DNA of 64,000 nt from Maratus speciosus. Its lineage: Eukaryota; Arthropoda; Arachnida; Araneae; Salticidae. Where the stretch lies: assembly GCA_963932465.1 (NCBI GenBank), contig OZ010792.1:109610935-109674934 (forward strand). The letters run 5' to 3'. Made by a program: the position numbers and the translations under genes. Each line of letters opens with the position of its first letter. The stretch's first letter is position 1. A model generated the notes under the pieces. It was not told the DNA's origin and did not search any database. It saw only the letters and a program-made list of their open reading frames with translations. Positions 22,061 to 33,593 of the stretch are shown here, piece after piece.

Positions 22061-23283
22061 TTAATTATATTTAAGGGAGTCCAAGTAAATTAATTATGAA
22101 TAAAAGTAACATGATCTAATGCTTAGCATGATTTCCAAAACATAAATTTTAAGAGAGCCCACAGGTCAAAGGAATTAGATTTGAAACAAATTGGATAAAA
22201 ATCCAATTATAGTAAATTTTGACTTTCGTGATTCTTGAATTTTTTGTGGTTTTTAATGCGATTTTTACGTTTCTTCGCGATCTGCTGCAATTTTTTGACA
22301 TTCCATTTTTGACCTAAAGTACATTCTGCCTTCATTTCAATAAAGTTTATTCGGATTTCGTATAGCAATTTTCGAATTTTTCGGGAATTTTGTATGTGAT
22401 TTTTAGTGTATTTTAGCGATTTGCTACTATTTTTCCACATTAGTGAAAGGAATCAATTTGCAATCTTCGAACATAATATATATATTTTTTTCCTCTTTTC
22501 AGAATTTGAGAAGCGATTAAAAAAATTTTCGCGATATCTTATTGTGATTTTCAGAGTATTTTCGTAATTCCTGCTGTTTTTTGACGTACCCGGGCAACGC
22601 CGGGCAAGTTCGCTAGTTTTTAATGAAATAATGTCTAGCTCAGTGCTGTTTAGATATGAATGGTTGCTATTTCCAGCACGTCTCGTCATGTTATCATATT
22701 TCACAGAAATTAAAGTAACTCTGTTGACAATATAGTTACAATACCTTCATTATTGTTAAAGTAACAAAAGAAAATTATAGTTTGACTTGGGGATACACTG
22801 TATTTCTGACTGGATAAGTGAATTGCGATCCTGATTTACTGGACAAAAAATTGCCTGTTTTGATGCTTATTATTACCCCTGAAATTTTCTTCCATGTTGT
22901 TTAGAAACACTCTGTTTGCGAAAAAGCAAGAAACGGATTATTTACCGGACAATGCTCAGTAACTTGCATTTCCACATTTATTAATTCCCATGAACAAATG
23001 ACATGTCATTAATGGTTAATTTTTTTTAAGTGACATTTTTTTAAAACAACAAATAAATAATATAAAATCATTCTCTTTTATTTAAATATTCTAATTACTC
23101 TGAATATCTTTATTAATTGACAGTTAAAAGTAGAAGTTGTGTAACGTTTTAAAAAATATTTTTAAGAGGCTTTTTAAGAATTCGGCAAACCGAATAGTTT
23201 GATATTCGGCCTAATCAAATATTCGGTAGTATGGTCGAATAGGCCGAATATCGAATAGATACCGAATATTCGGTGCATCCCTA

Positions 23284-24334
23284 ATCAAATGTCAGACTCA
23301 AACAAATATTAGAAAATTGCCCAAACTCTAAAATAACTTATCAGATTTTATTGCAATAAAAACATATGCATTAAATAAATGCTTATGCATAGACATTAAT
23401 AATTATATAAAAAAAAAGCCTTACTATTCGAACTCCCTCAAGGTGAGACATATATCTTTAATGAGTACTTTGGTTAATTTTAAAAATACATGTAAGAATT
23501 TTTTTTATCAGTTGCTTCTCGGCTGTGTGCAAATTGATCATGGGAAAACTCGTCGAAATCATTGACACAACAATCACAATGATTTTCTTCTAGCCAATTC
23601 TCGAATAAGCACAGAGAAAATAATAACATTTAAATCCCACTGATGACGGTTTTGTGATGACTGAAAACGTTCTGGGTTTTTCTAATGTATTTTAAATAAT
23701 TTCAAATTATATGTATGCACATGAATGTAATTCTTGTGCATTTATTTGTGCTTTTTATATGAATATTAATTATATATTTTACCTTTTCTGTAGAAAATTG
23801 AAGATATATACATAGTATTCATTAATGTTCAAATATATAGTTTTTTGTATCTGAAAAATATTCAGAATTTCTTTGAAAAATCGGATTAACATAAAACCAT
23901 CTCATAATAGTGAAAACACAATCCGAAAAAATTAACGCTTTACATTCACTTGCAGAAAAACACTAGCGAAAATTTTCTTATACTTACAGATCACAAAATT
24001 TGAAATTTCGTGACCTATTCATGACATTCGTTGGCTGATTATCTCATGACTGATTGAATTTCCTGATTTGTTTTCGCGATCATCTGCCGAAATTTGCGAT
24101 TTTTTCCGCGATCGATTCGCGGAATTCACGATTTTTTTTTTTTTTTTTTGAAAACGTTATACGAAATAGATTTTTTTCGCGCGAGCACTTGCCGAAATTC
24201 ACAATATTTTTTGCGACCAACTGACGAAATTCGATATTTGTTTTCGTGATTTTTTTGACAAAATTCACGATCCCTTATCACTATCATTTATTGGAATTCG
24301 TGATTTTGTTTCTGCCACCGACTAATAAGATTTG

Positions 24335-24376
<42 letters not shown>

Positions 24377-24567
24377 GCGAGAGTTAGAAAAAATTTTGGA
24401 CATTATTACGCGATAATGTCTCATTTGGTCTTTGAAAATTCTTATTTTGGTGAAAAATCTGCAAAAGATCCTTAATTTTACTGTACTATTATGTTGATTC
24501 CTGTTCTTTCTTAATCAAGGATGAAACTCTTCTGCATTTTAGTCAATTTCTTTTAAAAACTTTTTAG
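23284..24567. other. AT-rich region with CGAAATTCGCGA-type minisatellite
   Basis: Nothing is recognised at 23284-23990. From 24000 to 24380 the motif gACGAAATTCnCGATTTTTT recurs every 30-60 bases with two long T-runs (24130-24150 and 24339-24374). It resembles the arrays inside the neighbouring hAT elements but lies outside their ends. Confidence 0.5.
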
Positions 24568-24657
24568 CAGGGGTGTAGAAAATGTTTCTACTCCCAACAT
24601 TTCCCCCAATCCACATGAAAATTTCCCCAAAATTTTACGGTATGTTATAGGAAAATA

Positions 24658-24897
24658 CAGGCACGTAGCCAGGGAAGGGGCTAAGGGGGCTGAAGCCCCT
24701 CCCGAAAGTTTAAAAATATTTTGCAAAGTTACTCCTAATAATATAAAAATTGACAATGTTTTATTGTTTTTATCTGCCATTATATTAGAACTTTGTATAT
24801 TTTTAGTTGTAAAAATATAAATTTATTCAGTTAAAGTTATAGCAATTCCTCATTATATCGCTCACCCGGATATATTATTCTTTATTCGCATTTACCA

Positions 24898-24939
<42 letters not shown>

Positions 24940-26898
24940 GTTCTTCATAAACCGCATTTTAACTTTATGCATAGTAAAATTCGACAAGTGTAATTCCCTA
25001 TCATTTATTTGACTAGGAAAAAGTAAGTTTAATACACGTATGGCGTGTAATTTTACTTTAGGAGTCAAATATAAAACATTTAGTTGTATGTTATGATCTT
25101 CCTTAACGTAAAATTATGTGAAAAATAAGGATTTTTAAGGAAATACCGTAAAGTATTGAAAGTAAGATACCTTTAGCAGACAGAAGATTCTAATGATTTT
25201 AAGGGTCTTATAATTGGAACTTTTGTGAAAAGGAAAGGAAAATTGGGAGTGGGGGGGGGGGGGGTATATTTGGAATTCTTGAAACTTCACAGGATTTATA
25301 CAATTTGCCAAATAAAATCAGATCAAATTAACATTTTTTTGTTTTAAAATTCCCTTTCATAGAACCTAAGTAGTTTCCATTATACAATAAGTTAATGAAA
25401 CACATTTACATAAAATTACTAATTTAGATATGAAAGAATTATGAAAAAAATTAAAAACTTAAACTCAATATAAATATCTATTAAATCTAAGTGCATAAAA
25501 ATCAAGGAACATATTAATGCAGTAGACTCCCTGAAATCGGAAATGAAACAGAGGAACGAATTTCACGAAATTTTTCATGAAACGGAGGAACGAATTTCGC
25601 AATCGACTGATGAACTTTGCGATTTTTTTCATTAAATCGAGTAACTAATTTCGCGATATATAACGACCGACAGAAGAATTTTGCGATTTTTCCTCTAACC
25701 CACAGTTCTCTATTTTTTTTCACAAGATCGATTTAGAAATTTCAGGATATGTTTCTGTCACCGATTGACGGATTACGCGTTATTTTCCCCGCGAAAATGA
25801 CGAAATCGTGATACTTTTCCCGCGACTGAATGGCGAAATTTATGTTTTTTTCCCAGTGAATGATTATCAAATTTTGCGATATTTTCCTGGCCAATTGGCG
25901 AATTTTGCGTTTTTATTTTTCTACAGATTGACCAAATTCGCGTTTTCTTTTCAATGTCCGATAGAAAAATTTTGAGATTCTTGTCCTCGAACGATCGACG
26001 ATTTCGTAATAATTTTCCCACGATCGAAAGACGAAATTTGCGATTTTTTCCCCGTTACTGAGAGTCAAATTTCTCTGTTTTTTTTTTTTTTTTTTTTTTT
26101 TTTTACGACTAACCAAGTTTCACAATAGTTTACGAGGAATTTCGTGATTTCATCCTGTGACAGACTGACATAATCGACGTTCTTCTCCCGGTTTTCAGAC
26201 TGACAAATTTTGCGATTTTTACTCGCGAGGACTGACAAATTTCCAGATTTTTATTTCCTGCGACAGATTGCCAAATTTTCCGATATTTTCCCGCAACCGA
26301 TTGAAAAATTTCGCGATATTTTTCAAGCGAACAAATGACGAAAGTTACGATCTTTTTCACGCGACCAAAGTATAATTTCGGGGCGATCGATGAGTACGCA
26401 ATAATTTTTTGAAAAAAGCGAGAAAAGAGACTAAATCTGAAAAATATAGACTAAAAGAGACAAATGCAAAAAATAGTGAGATTAGCGAGCCAGTCCGAGG
26501 TAAAAAAAATGGAAAAATTCACATACATGGGGGGGTGGCTTATATTCAGGAGGGGGCTTACTTTTGGTATTTTACGGTATCTTTGAAAATCTTTTAATTC
26601 TAAGAGACTTTTAATTTAAAAAAACTAGTAGCAGAAAATTGTGAAAAGGAATGGTGCGCAGTGTCTGACTTAAGACAGGGCATTCGGGGCATGGGCTCAG
26701 GACTCCTGATTTTCAGGAGCCTCCAAATGCTCCTGAAAGTTTTTCAATTATTGTTTAAAATCTGATATAGCTTTAACATATAATGGAATTTCACGTTTCA
26801 TTCTACATCCTGTTGTGTTCGTATTGTATTTTTATAACATTGTATATTTTGTCTGAAAATTGAGCCCCCTCCGAAGTGAAATCCTGGCTACGGGCCTG
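24658..26898. mobile_element. Nested hAT element, ends CAGGCnCGTAGCCAGG
   Basis: The left end CAGGCACGTAGCCAGGG and right end CCTGGCTACGGGCCTG are inverted, with a perfect 8-bp TSD GGAAAATA (24650-24657 and 26899-26906). The CAGGCCCGTAGCCAGG end is a known hAT terminus type. It sits wholly inside the element at 24568-28319 and is therefore younger. The interior has poly-A (24899-24936), a G-run (25252-25264) and a minisatellite (25540-26390). No transposase was recognised. Confidence 0.88.
25540..26390. repeat. 32-34-bp minisatellite in the nested hAT
   Basis: Units of the form GACnGACTGACGAAATTTnGCGATTTTTTC repeat with much divergence about 25 times. The open minus frames across it are a by-product of the repeat and do not encode a conserved protein. 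Confidence 0.75.
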
Positions 26899-27089
26899 GG
26901 AAAATACTGTATTACCGTAAGGTACAGAAAAAATATTTTTCCAATACTTCTCAACTTATGTGAGAGTATATATGGCAAGGGTGATTCTGAATGAAAAAAA
27001 AAAAATCTGAAATTCACAGCAAATTTCCTGAAAGCTTGCAACAGAATTGGGGGAAGGGGTGGGGGGGGGATCCATTCCCAGCACTTACT

Positions 27090-27990
27090 ATGTTTTTTTC
27101 TCGGCCCTTTGACGAAATTCGCGATCTTCTGCGTATTCTAGCGAACTTTTGACTAGTTTTGTGGTTATTTCGCCTTCCTTTTGACGAAATTCGCGGTCAT
27201 TTCGCCTCAATTTGATGAAATTCGCGGTAGTTTTGCGAACGTTCGAGGAAATTTGCGGTTCCTTCACGATCTTGTGGCGAAATTTGTGATCTTTTAACGA
27301 AATTTGCGGTTATTTCAACCCTTTTGATGAAATGCGCGGTTGTTTCGCGATCTTTTGACAAAATTTGTGGTTGTTTTGCGAAATTTGCGTTTATTTCGCG
27401 ATCTTTTAACGAAATCTGCTGTTATTTTGCCATGTTTTGACGAAGATCGCGGTTATTTCACCCCTTTTGGCGAAATTCGCGATCTTTTCACGAAATTCGC
27501 GGTTGTTTCGCGATCTTTTGACAAAATTCGCAGTTATTTCGTGATCTTATGACAAAATTCGCAGTTATTTCGCGAATTTCTGACGAAATTTGGGGGGTTT
27601 TCGCGATTTTTTGACGAAATGTGCGTTGATTTCACGATCGTTTGAGAAAATTTACGTTCATTTCACGATCTTTGGATGAAATTTGCGGTTGTTCTGCGAC
27701 ATTTTGATGAAATTTGCGGTTGTTTTGCGACATTTTGATGAAATTTGCGGTTGTTTCGCGATCTGTTGACGAAATTTGTGGTATTTTTCGCGATCGTTTG
27801 TCGAAACTTGCGGTTCTTTCGCGAACTTTTGACAAAATGTGCGTTTATTTAACGATCTTTTGACAAAATTTGCGTTCCTTTCGCGATCTTTTGACGAAAT
27901 TTGCGGTTCTTTTGCGATCTTTTGACAAAATTTGTGGTTATTTTGCGATTTGGTAACGAATTTCACGTTTTTTCCATAATTCTTGGACAA
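27090..27990. repeat. 31-bp minisatellite in hAT, about 29 units
   Basis: The consensus unit is GACGAAATTTGCGGTTGTTT plus CGCGATCTTTT, 31 bases. Because 31 is not a multiple of three and the unit lacks stops on the minus strand, long frames (for example 27658-27990) read three different peptides in rotation, such as KFRQKIAKE, PQISSKDRE and NANFVKRS. These should not be annotated as genes. Confidence 0.9.
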
Positions 27991-28327
27991 AATTCGAGGT
28001 ATTTTTATGTCCGAATTTTCAGATAGATGACAGATTTTTTTTTTAATTTTCGGAACCCGAATGCCTTAAATTTTCAGAAAATTCGGAGCCGAATCAACTA
28101 TGATATACGGTACATATTATTCTGAGATCGATTTTCTGAAGGTCACTATACGGATATTTTTATTTGTAGTGAATTTTTTCTATCTCAGGGAATTATGGAA
28201 TTCGTTGTTAAAATCAAAATGCTTATGCGATATTGTAATATGTTTCTGCAAAATTTCCCAATGTGGTTAAAATTTCCCCCGATCCTAGATCGCCGGATCG
28301 GACATATTCTGCATCCCTGCTTTTAAG

Positions 28328-29014
28328 TACTTTTAAGAACCGTACAAACTCTGACCATACTTAAAACTAATTATGTACTTTTAAGTGGTGACCTATTTTT
28401 TGATAATACAGGGAGCATGTTTTTATAATGATACATAGATAACATGATACGTACCACTTTTTTTTAAATCTAATTTTGATTTTTTTAATTATTTGAAACA
28501 ATTATTTTACTTTTAACATAATTACTTTTTTTTTTGTCAAGATAAAAAATATTTTGATATTAAACGCCCTCATTTAATTTATAGTTTTTGTAATTGAAAT
28601 TGCACAATATTCAGCAGATCATATGCATCATGAATTTTAAAGCTTCTGCTGATGAAAATATTATCATATTTAAAATGAAAAGTCCAGTTTTATTCAAAAA
28701 ACTTAAGTATTCTATTACATGTACACAAAGGGGTGTAATTTCCACAAACTTTGACGTTCATAATTCCTTTATATCATTTTTTTTTTCTTTTTTGAAGAAA
28801 GGGCAGTGAACAATGTTATTTCATTAAATTAAAAGTGCTTTTATACCTATTTTGCTTGCTGCTTTAAATTCAAATGGCTATTGTGATTCACAAATTGCCA
28901 TTTTTCTAAGCAGAGCAAGCATATTAGCCAGTTTTTAGAATTTGCAGAGTCTGGACAGGGTTTGCTGAGTGTAGATTACAGGTGACAGAGCCTCCTGGTT
29001 TGATATTATAATAA
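28328..29014. other. AT-rich spacer
   Basis: No gene or repeat end is recognised. The 71-codon plus frame at 28594 is AT-rich chance sequence. Confidence 0.4.
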
Positions 29015-29605
29015 ACGGTCAAGTGCGAGCATTACTCGTGCACAGAGGGTTCCGTAGAATAAATATATAAATTTGTAATTGTATTATTTAAAAAAAAAAA
29101 AAAAAAAATTGCTAAAAGAATACTAAGACTTTGTAAAAAACTTATACAACGTAGGGTTGGGTATAACTGTATATATTAGAAAAGTGTAATCAGGTATACC
29201 ATGAAAGTTCAAAGAGATATGAAACCTAAATAATATCCAATATAGCTATTCGTATAACTCTTTTTTTTTAATATTATCCTAATCTGTGATGAACTTAATT
29301 CGGCACTGACAATAAAAGCAGTGCATAGTTAAACTTCATTTGGCATTTCATGAAACTTAATTCAGCGTAGTAATAACCTTTATTTCTACAGTGTAGCTAA
29401 AACAAAACCTTTGTTCAAAGTTTAAATTTGGCATTGTGATAAGCGCGCTTCGAATTGAAGTCTCAAAGTTCCAACGCCGCCTTGGTCAGTGCCACGTTTT
29501 TCCAGATAGGTGTTTATTTAACTTTTAAAGTCACTCGAGGCGTATTGAGAGATACAATCAATGCAAATTATCACGAATCCCACAGTATTTATGCAATTCA
29601 ATCTA

Positions 29606-31014
29606 CAGTACCGGACCTCAAATCCGGAATCCTAAAATCCGGACGACCCAAAATCCGGAATGGAAAAAAAAACTGAAATTCTGCGATGATCTCGAATAAA
29701 TATTTCGTAAAAACGTCCATAGATGACGCTACGTGCGCACGTAACACAGTGCCGAGCCAAACTAGACTCAGCAATTTTATTTTATTGCAATGTTTTTCAT
29801 TCATTAGTTTTAATCCAAATTTTCTAACAGAATTATCGTAGTTAGTGTGTGCACACATTTTAAATTTATTTTAAAAAGAAACCATTTTCTTCATTTATAT
29901 AGAAAATGTAAAAAGAATAAATAAATAACCACAAGAAAGAATTATTTTTAAAAAGGTTCATAGAATATATTTATAATATTTATATGTAAAAATATTTTAC
30001 AACGCCCTCTCCCCACTTTTAATATGTTCAACAAATTTCATTTTTCGAAAAAATTCTGTTTGTAAGCACCGTACCAAAAAATTCTTTTCTTTAACTCAAA
30101 GAGAAAAAAAAATCTACCCAAAGTTCCTTTCTCCATAACAAAACAAGCTGTCCATCGAAAGCTAATGATCTCACTTGTCTCACTCTGATAACGTTGACTT
30201 TCCACTTCACGCAGTTAAATAAACATGTTGAATAAGCAAAACAAACAGTGGATAGATATGTCGTTTTTCTTTACTTTCTTTTCATCTAGTGGCCTTTTCT
30301 TTTTAAGAGGTACCCTAGCTTTCTAATAACTTATCATAATTTAATAAAAATTTGTTACACAAGCTAATTCACTATTATTGTAACTTGCTGAAAATTTGAA
30401 AGAAATTCGTCAATTAGCAAAGGAGATAATTATTTTTAAGGAAAGAAACTGTGTCGCTGGGAGATCGTTACTATGGTTTCAGAGCAAACTTAGGGACAAA
30501 TGGCGGTTAATAAAGAGCCTAATTCGGCTCTCGCAAACAACGATGTATTTTCATTTTCTAAAAAATGTTTGTATGTTCCTAATAATGTGATGTACAGGAT
30601 TAAAAAAAATTCTTATCCTTATTTTAAATTATTTTTTTTTTAATTTATGTTTATGTTTGTTTACTTATACCTCATACGGCAATCCGCGATATAGATTCCT
30701 AGGCCTAACTCGCGAGCAACAACACATTTTCATTTTCTAAAAAATGCTTTAATATTTCTAAGAATATGCAGTAATAGTATTTTTTTAACTTATTTTTATT
30801 TTGAATTACTTTTTGTAATTTGTATTTTTGGCTTTATTTACACTAAGCCTAACATGGCAATTCACGGTATAGATTGCTCCGTGGCATGTAAAATTTTGCC
30901 AAGGGCATGTACTGTATCTGTTTATTTATTTTATTTGAGGACCTAAAATCCGGAAAATTCTGAAATCCGGAACAGACGCGGTCCCGACCAGTCCGGATTT
31001 GAGGTCCAGTACTG
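29606..31014. mobile_element. Pogo-like non-autonomous element, TA target
   Basis: The ends CAGTACCGGACCTCAAATCC and GGATTTGAGGTCCAGTACTG are inverted and flanked by TA on both sides (29604-29605 and 31015-31016). Repeated CCGGA-AT-TCCGGA blocks sit inside each end. CAGTA-starting inverted repeats with a TA target fit the Tc1/mariner-pogo group. No transposase motif was found in the 1.4 kb. Confidence 0.75.
30510..30875 (+). repeat. ~182-bp tandem duplication
   Basis: CCTAATTCGGCTCTCG...ATTTTCATTTTCTAAAAAATG at about 30520 is repeated as CCTAACTCGCGAGC...ATTTTCATTTTCTAAAAAATG at about 30704, and the downstream T-rich sequence ending in GGCAAT-C-CGnGATAGAT also recurs. Confidence 0.65.
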
Positions 31015-32790
31015 TAATTAAATCTTTCGAGGGCGATGCCCTTAAAAAACGGACACCTAATTTTAATTCCAAAACAGACAAACGGCACCAAGAATATTTA
31101 ATTAAAATTTTCCTTTTATCATGTACGTGAAAATAAGCAAGTTCACATTTTCTAATAAATTCGTTTATAAATTATGGTGTCAGTTCATTATTTCTTAAGT
31201 TTATAAATAGAATTACTCCGTGCCGGAAAGGATTAATTGGTCGCAGGACTCTTAAAGCTTCAAAATGTAAGAAATTTTAATTTTTTTAGATGTTAAACTC
31301 CTATCTTTTCTGAATATTTTGATATAATTGTTTCCTTGAAATTCCCATTAGAACAAAAGTTTTGGCTTTTAGAATTATACCCGCTCAATAGCTGAAGCGG
31401 CGTTTCCGAAACTTTAAAGTCATTATTTTCCAAATGGTGTTTTTTGGGCATAACGCGCAGTATACCTCAAAAACTTCTGAATATTTCTTCATGAAATTTT
31501 CAAAATATATATTTCATGTTAGTCTTATAAACTGAACCTAAAATTTCCTTTTTATTGTTCAAAAAAATATTTTTTTAGGTGATTTTACTGTTGAAATTTT
31601 CAAAATTTTGTATTAGCTAAATGCAACATTGTATTAAAAATATAAAAATGCTTTAAATACAAATTTATTTAAGTTCAGGGAAATTATTACAATCTGAAGT
31701 ATAAGTAAGAACTAAAATTTTCATTCTAGTTGCAATATTTATTTTGTAATCCTGCGCGTAAACTGTTATGCAAATTTTTTGTTCGACAAATGTCTAACAG
31801 TTTCGAGCCCCCTATAAATATTAATTCTGTATCTTGCAATTTTTTAAATACATGAAACGAAAGAACATACTTATATCTTTCATCCCAATTAAAATTGTGT
31901 TTTAAAATCATATATATTTTAAGACATTAAATGTTTAAAATGGTCTTTTTTTTATTTTTTCCCTATTTTTAGAATCTCGAGACCCCTTAAATTAGTATGT
32001 TTTTAACAATTTGACGTTTATTGCTTTTATACTGTTACTGGACATTACATACACATATATATCATTAAAAGTTGTTAACTAGGCATAGAGTACACCGCCC
32101 CTGTCCTTGTGTATGTCCAAACTGACCGTACCTTTAAGGGTTAATATCTCGGCTAATTACCCATGATTTTTTTCGAAAATCATTATCAACAATGCTTTTA
32201 TTCTTCTGCAACGATAGGTATATAACAATTTTTCTAAATGCCCGTAAATCAAAATTAGTGTATAACAGAAAAATGCTAATTGCTCAAAAACTATGTGACC
32301 TAGGGTAATCGCTATATAATTTTCCGTCAAGGTTTATATTAACGTCTACTACCTCTAATTTTTTCATAATTTTAGTTTCAGTAGATTCGGAATTAAAATC
32401 GGGGGGGGGGGGGGGGGACATATTTTTGTGCTACATTTTCAACAATATCTTTGAAAATATAATACCTAAAATTAAAAGGAATGTATTTTTGAGTTCAGCG
32501 TTACAGAAGCTTTCACAGGATACCCCACATGATATAAAAAAAAAAGATTTTTTTTTTCAAGTAGCATAATTAGCCCCTCTACTTTTTTACTAAATATATT
32601 TATGAATGTTTATTAATCTGAAAATGTGTGGGTCAATGGTCTTTATTACTTCCCTGAATTTGAACTTTCCACGTTCCATAGTTTACGAGTAAAGTGGCTG
32701 TGACAGACAGACAGACGGACGGACAGACACAGGAGTGATCTTATAATGATTCGGTTTTAATTTTTAAGTACGGAAACATAAAAACTGGCT

Positions 32791-33593
32791 TATGCTTATT
32801 AATTTCCAATTGTTACCTGCAAGAATGCTCTAAAAAGGCAACATAATACTAAATAAATGTTGCTTTAGAAATATTGAACTTATTAAAGATATTTTAAGAC
32901 AGAGTGAATTGTTTTCAACAATTAAAAATAATAAACTATTCATTCATTTATTAAAAATATTTAGCTAAATATGCTCTTAATTTCACCATTTAATAATTAA
33001 AATATTTTTATAATTAACAAGTCAAAAGTAGAAATTGGAAATCTTAAAAACGCATATTTTATTTTTTTTTATGTAACCTGTATGTGTTTCGCCCCATCCG
33101 TCCCCCAAAAAAGTATATTAAAAATCGATGTGAACATGATACAAGCCCATCCCTGCATTCAGAGAATGTGTCAACAACCTTGGGTCAAATAACTGATCTA
33201 AGTATGAAAGGTATTTTCATTTTTAATAATTTTATTTGTATGATTCTTTGTATTTATTTTAATAGTTGATAACAAGGAATTCACAGTTCATCTATACACT
33301 TACTTATCTTGTTATCGCATTATTCACTAATGTGTATAGGATTGTTGGTGACTGCATGAAATTGCTGGGAGGTCATTTTACATTTAAATTTACAAAAATA
33401 TGAACAAATAATTGGAGAATATTGTGAAATTTTAATAATTATTAGATTTTAGCATGGTAAAAGCTGTTTGAAATGTCATACCCTTCTTTTTTTTTTCAAA
33501 TTCCCCTCCCCCCACCCCCCCCCCAAAAAAAAAAATTAAATTCAGGGTGTGCACATTACAGAGTGTGGCATACATGGAAAAATATATATACAT
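32791..33593. other. Spacer with one weak exon-like stretch
   Basis: Mostly AT-rich with low-complexity C- and A-runs near 33500-33535. At 33107-33210 (plus) about 34 codons of balanced composition (YIKNRCEHDTSPSLHSENVS...) end at AAAG/GTATTTTC, a possible splice donor, and follow CCCCAAAAAAG, a poor acceptor. It could be an internal exon but there is no supporting partner. Confidence 0.25.

Larger units (their letters stand above)
20859..22616 (+). mobile_element. Second-family Helitron abutting copy R
   Basis: Starts immediately after copy R with AATAAAGAAAGAAGTTTGTG and ends with hairpin CCCGGGCAACGCCGGG, then CAAGTTCGCTAG at 22616 followed by T. These are Helitron 3' features. The 5' TC is missing at the junction. 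It contains a ~500-bp internal tandem duplication and a SINE insertion, and a decayed relative of its 3' end lies at 6578-6787. It is non-coding. Confidence 0.75.
17839..23283. mobile_element. hAT element, ends TAGGGATGCACCGAAT, hosting Helitrons
   Basis: The left end TAGGGATGCACCGAATA and right end ATTCGGTGCATCCCTA are inverted, with CCGAATATTCGG-type motifs repeated inside both ends. Flanks ATGAAATA and ATCAAATG agree at 6 of 8 positions, consistent with an old 8-bp TSD. Its own sequence is about 1.2 kb (17839-18365 and 22617-23283); the rest is inserted Helitron DNA. A 33-codon stretch at 18199-18297 (EATDHSTSFIKNES...) may be a transposase relic but is not diagnostic. Confidence 0.75.
24568..28319. 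mobile_element. hAT element, ends CAGGGGTGTAGAA, hosting another hAT
   Basis: The left end CAGGGGTGTAGAAAATGT and right end ACATATTCTGCATCCCTG are inverted. Flanks CTTTTTAG and CTTTTAAG are an 8-bp TSD with one mismatch. It is a reverse-oriented relative of 54116-55485: the same GGATTGGGAGAAATGTTGGG and CCTAGATCGnCGGATCGG sequences lie just inside the ends. The interior is a 31-bp minisatellite plus the nested element at 24658-26898. No transposase is present. Confidence 0.85.
29015..32790. mobile_element. Interspersed repeat with GTCAAGTGCGAG start and GACA microsatellite end
   Basis: The left part CGGTCAAGTGCGAGCATTAC...CGTGCACAGAGGGTTCCGTAG and right part TTTACGAGTAAAGTGGCTGT, (GACA)n/GACGGACG, then AGTACGGAAACATAAAAA resemble a widespread insect repeat that starts GTCAAGTGCGAGTC and ends with a GACAGACA tract and GTACGGAACCC. 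The class of that repeat is uncertain to me. It hosts a pogo-like element. A G-run lies at 32401-32417. The boundaries are approximate. Confidence 0.45.

Noticed and set aside
18366..22616. Autonomous Helitron with Rep/helicase
   Set aside because: No Rep motif or helicase motifs were found in any frame; all copies are too short.
27632..27990. Two long minus-strand open frames rich in K, R, Q and S
   Set aside because: They come from the 31-bp minisatellite, whose units lack stops; the peptide rotates through three frames and shows no protein-level conservation.
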